The notes under the pieces: model-generated
What the model was told of the DNA's origin: nothing
The model's input: only the letters and a program-made list of their open reading frames with translations
Database searches by the model: none
From: Halobium salinum
Lineage (GTDB): Archaea; Halobacteriota; Halobacteria; Halobacteriales; Haloferacaceae
Assembly (NCBI RefSeq): GCF_026586625.1
Contig: NZ_JAODIW010000008.1
Location: 328,382-392,381, forward strand
Direction: 5' to 3'
Length of the DNA stretch: 64,000 bases
Position numbers and translations under genes: made by a program
Shown here: one piece after another, positions 62,967 to 64,000 of the stretch
Layout of the letters: each line of letters starts with the position of its first letter
How positions within the stretch are numbered: position 1 is the first letter of the stretch

Positions 62967-63773
62967 TCACTGGAACTCCGCCTCGTCGAGCGCCTCGTTC
63001 AGGTCCTCGCGCACCCACTCGCCGGTCTCGCGGTCGAACGCCGTCGTCACGACGCGGTTCTCCTGGACGCTGGAGCCGTCCCGCAGGAGGAGTCGGACGT
63101 TGCCGTTGCCGTCGGCACGGGTCACCTTCGCGCGCAGGCCCGTCCGCGACCCCTTCCCGCCGGCGTCGATGGGGCCGGGGACGACCTTCTTCACGTGCGG
63201 GTGGTCGGCGACGACGCCGATGGCCCGAAGGCCGTCGCGGTCCCCGATGAGGGTACTGTGTGTACCCCCGAGTTTCTCCCGCGGCGGCGTCTCGACGACC
63301 TCCAGCGAGCGCTGGCCCCGGCGGTCGAGCACCGCCGCCACGGGGTCGTCGCCGGCGACCCGTCGGAACTCGTAGCGCACCTGCGCGCGGGTCTCCCGGA
63401 GCGCGTCCTGGGGCGTGCGGAGGTCGGTCGACCCGCCGCCGGTCGGTGCGAGCGCGTCGGCGTCCACGGCGGCGGCGTACACCGCCTCCGGGCGCTTCCG
63501 GCGGAGTTCGTCGGCGACCCGGCCGGCGAAGTTGCGGAGTTCGACCACGCCCGCCTCCCCACCCGACTCGGGGACGGTCGTGACGGTCGTCTCGCCGACG
63601 ACGACGGTGTCGACTTCGTCGTTGGGGGCGCTCCCCTCCTCGTCGCGCAGGAGCGTGAGCGTCGCGCGGTCCGCCTCGAAGACGACGACGACGGCGTCGC
63701 AGTTCCCCGTCTCGCACGTCAGACAGTAGTCGCCCGGCTTCTCGAGCGGGGTGCCACACCGCCGACAGTCCAT
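62967..63773 (-). CDS. DUF2103 metal-binding protein
   Basis: 268 residues from the ATG at 63773. The N-terminus is a four-Cys zinc site (CRRCGTPLEKPGDYCLTC). The remaining domain contains GGTHSTLIGDRDGLRAIGVVADHPHVKKVVPGPID near 178, the DUF2103 hallmark, and an Arg-rich middle. Role unknown. The frame is open to 63866 but homology begins with the zinc site. Confidence 0.88.
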   Translation of the reverse strand: MDCRRCGTPLEKPGDYCLTCETGNCDAVVVVFEADRATLTLLRDEEGSAPNDEVDTVVVGETTVTTVPESGGEAGVVELRNFAGRVADELRRKRPEAVYAAAVDADALAPTGGGSTDLRTPQDALRETRAQVRYEFRRVAGDDPVAAVLDRRGQRSLEVVETPPREKLGGTHSTLIGDRDGLRAIGVVADHPHVKKVVPGPIDAGGKGSRTGLRAKVTRADGNGNVRLLLRDGSSVQENRVVTTAFDRETGEWVREDLNEALDEAEFQ

Positions 63774-63870
63774 AGACTCGCTCGGCGGTGCGCCGAAATA
63801 AGTGCGTCCGTTTCCGGCCGCGGGGTCGGGGGAGACGAGCGACCCCCCGTCGGGGTCGTCGGCCACGCCG

Positions 63871-64000
63871 CTACCCCGGTAGTCCCGCCGGCAGTCCGAG
63901 CCACCCCACCCGGACGGCCGCGACGACGAGTACCGTGTACCCGACCGCCAGGACGACGTCCGTGAGCAGGGCCCGCTTCGTGTAGCTCCGTCCCTCCTCC
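63871..64000 (-). CDS. C-terminal fragment of a membrane protein
   Basis: The minus strand is open from the window edge to the TAG at 63871. The 42 visible residues begin EEGRSYTKRALLTDVVLAVG and end GWLGLPAGLPG, with one hydrophobic helix (LLTDVVLAVGYTVLVVAAV). It could be the tail of a multi-pass transporter or a haloarchaeal small membrane protein, and cannot be named because the N-terminal part is outside. Confidence 0.5.
   Translation of the reverse strand, partial: EEGRSYTKRALLTDVVLAVGYTVLVVAAVRVGWLGLPAGLPG

Overview
This window is chromosomal DNA of a halophilic archaeon (class Halobacteria). The base composition is very GC-rich and the predicted proteins are strongly acidic. Archaeal marker genes are present: TFB, RNA polymerase subunits L and P, ribosomal protein L37ae, prefoldin beta, the KEOPS subunit Pcc1, sn-glycerol-1-phosphate dehydrogenase, a FolC-FolP fusion and DUF2070. 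Exported proteins carry twin-arginine signals, as expected in haloarchaea. Many genes have an A/T-rich TATA-like element 22-30 nt before the start codon, which suggests leaderless transcripts. The genus cannot be settled from sequence reading alone. I saw no rRNA, tRNA, CRISPR array, transposase or integrase.

Layout. 1-2.6 kb: purine genes (purB fragment; a GAR-transformylase/AICAR-transformylase fusion). 2.7-9.6 kb: small membrane protein, VOC protein, exported trypsin-like protease, FolC-FolP fusion, rpoL, UPF0104 membrane protein, DUF1684. 9.7-11.2 kb: DUF1059, hisF, small zinc ribbon. 11.5-15.3 kb: two tandem GH13 alpha-glucosidases. 15.4-20.2 kb: small membrane proteins, purL and TrkH. 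20.3-22.1 kb: PHP phosphoesterase plus asparagine-synthase-like protein, translationally coupled. 22.2-25.7 kb: Nudix, TFB, gatCA. 25.8-27.9 kb: APC permease plus TrkA-type regulator. 28-31.7 kb: MTH865 protein, methyltransferase, a J-domain/2Fe-2S ferredoxin fusion and a membrane-anchored J-domain protein. 31.9-34.6 kb: a large exported multidomain nuclease. 34.7-42.4 kb: acetyltransferase, HTH regulator, Tat-exported unknown, DUF420, beta-lactamase-like hydrolase, membrane protein, egsA. 42.7-45 kb: LysE, Gdt1-like and DtxR genes, bracketed by two inverted copies of a palindromic intergenic element. 45.4-50 kb: S9 peptidase, glycosyltransferase, a 31-residue CPxCG candidate and a lipoprotein. 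50.1-53.8 kb: halocyanin, VOC, UPF0104 paralogue, GMP synthase subunit A. 54-59.6 kb: site-2 protease, MscS, patatin, DUF2070. 59.7-62 kb: a conserved information-processing operon (L37ae, rpoP, pcc1, membrane protein, prefoldin beta, DUF3194) followed by a zinc-finger gene. 62.1-64 kb: bat-type HTH regulator, DUF2103 and a truncated membrane protein.

Most of the window is conserved core genome. The least ordinary items are: the inverted MITE-like pair around the probable metal-homeostasis module; a diverged second copy of the purNH 3' end; the duplicated-domain SNase/lamin-tail exonuclease candidate; two close J-domain genes, one fused to a ferredoxin; the sequon-rich halocyanin linker; and clusters of hairpins that all have three-base loops. 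I did not find a convincing new defence or mobile system.
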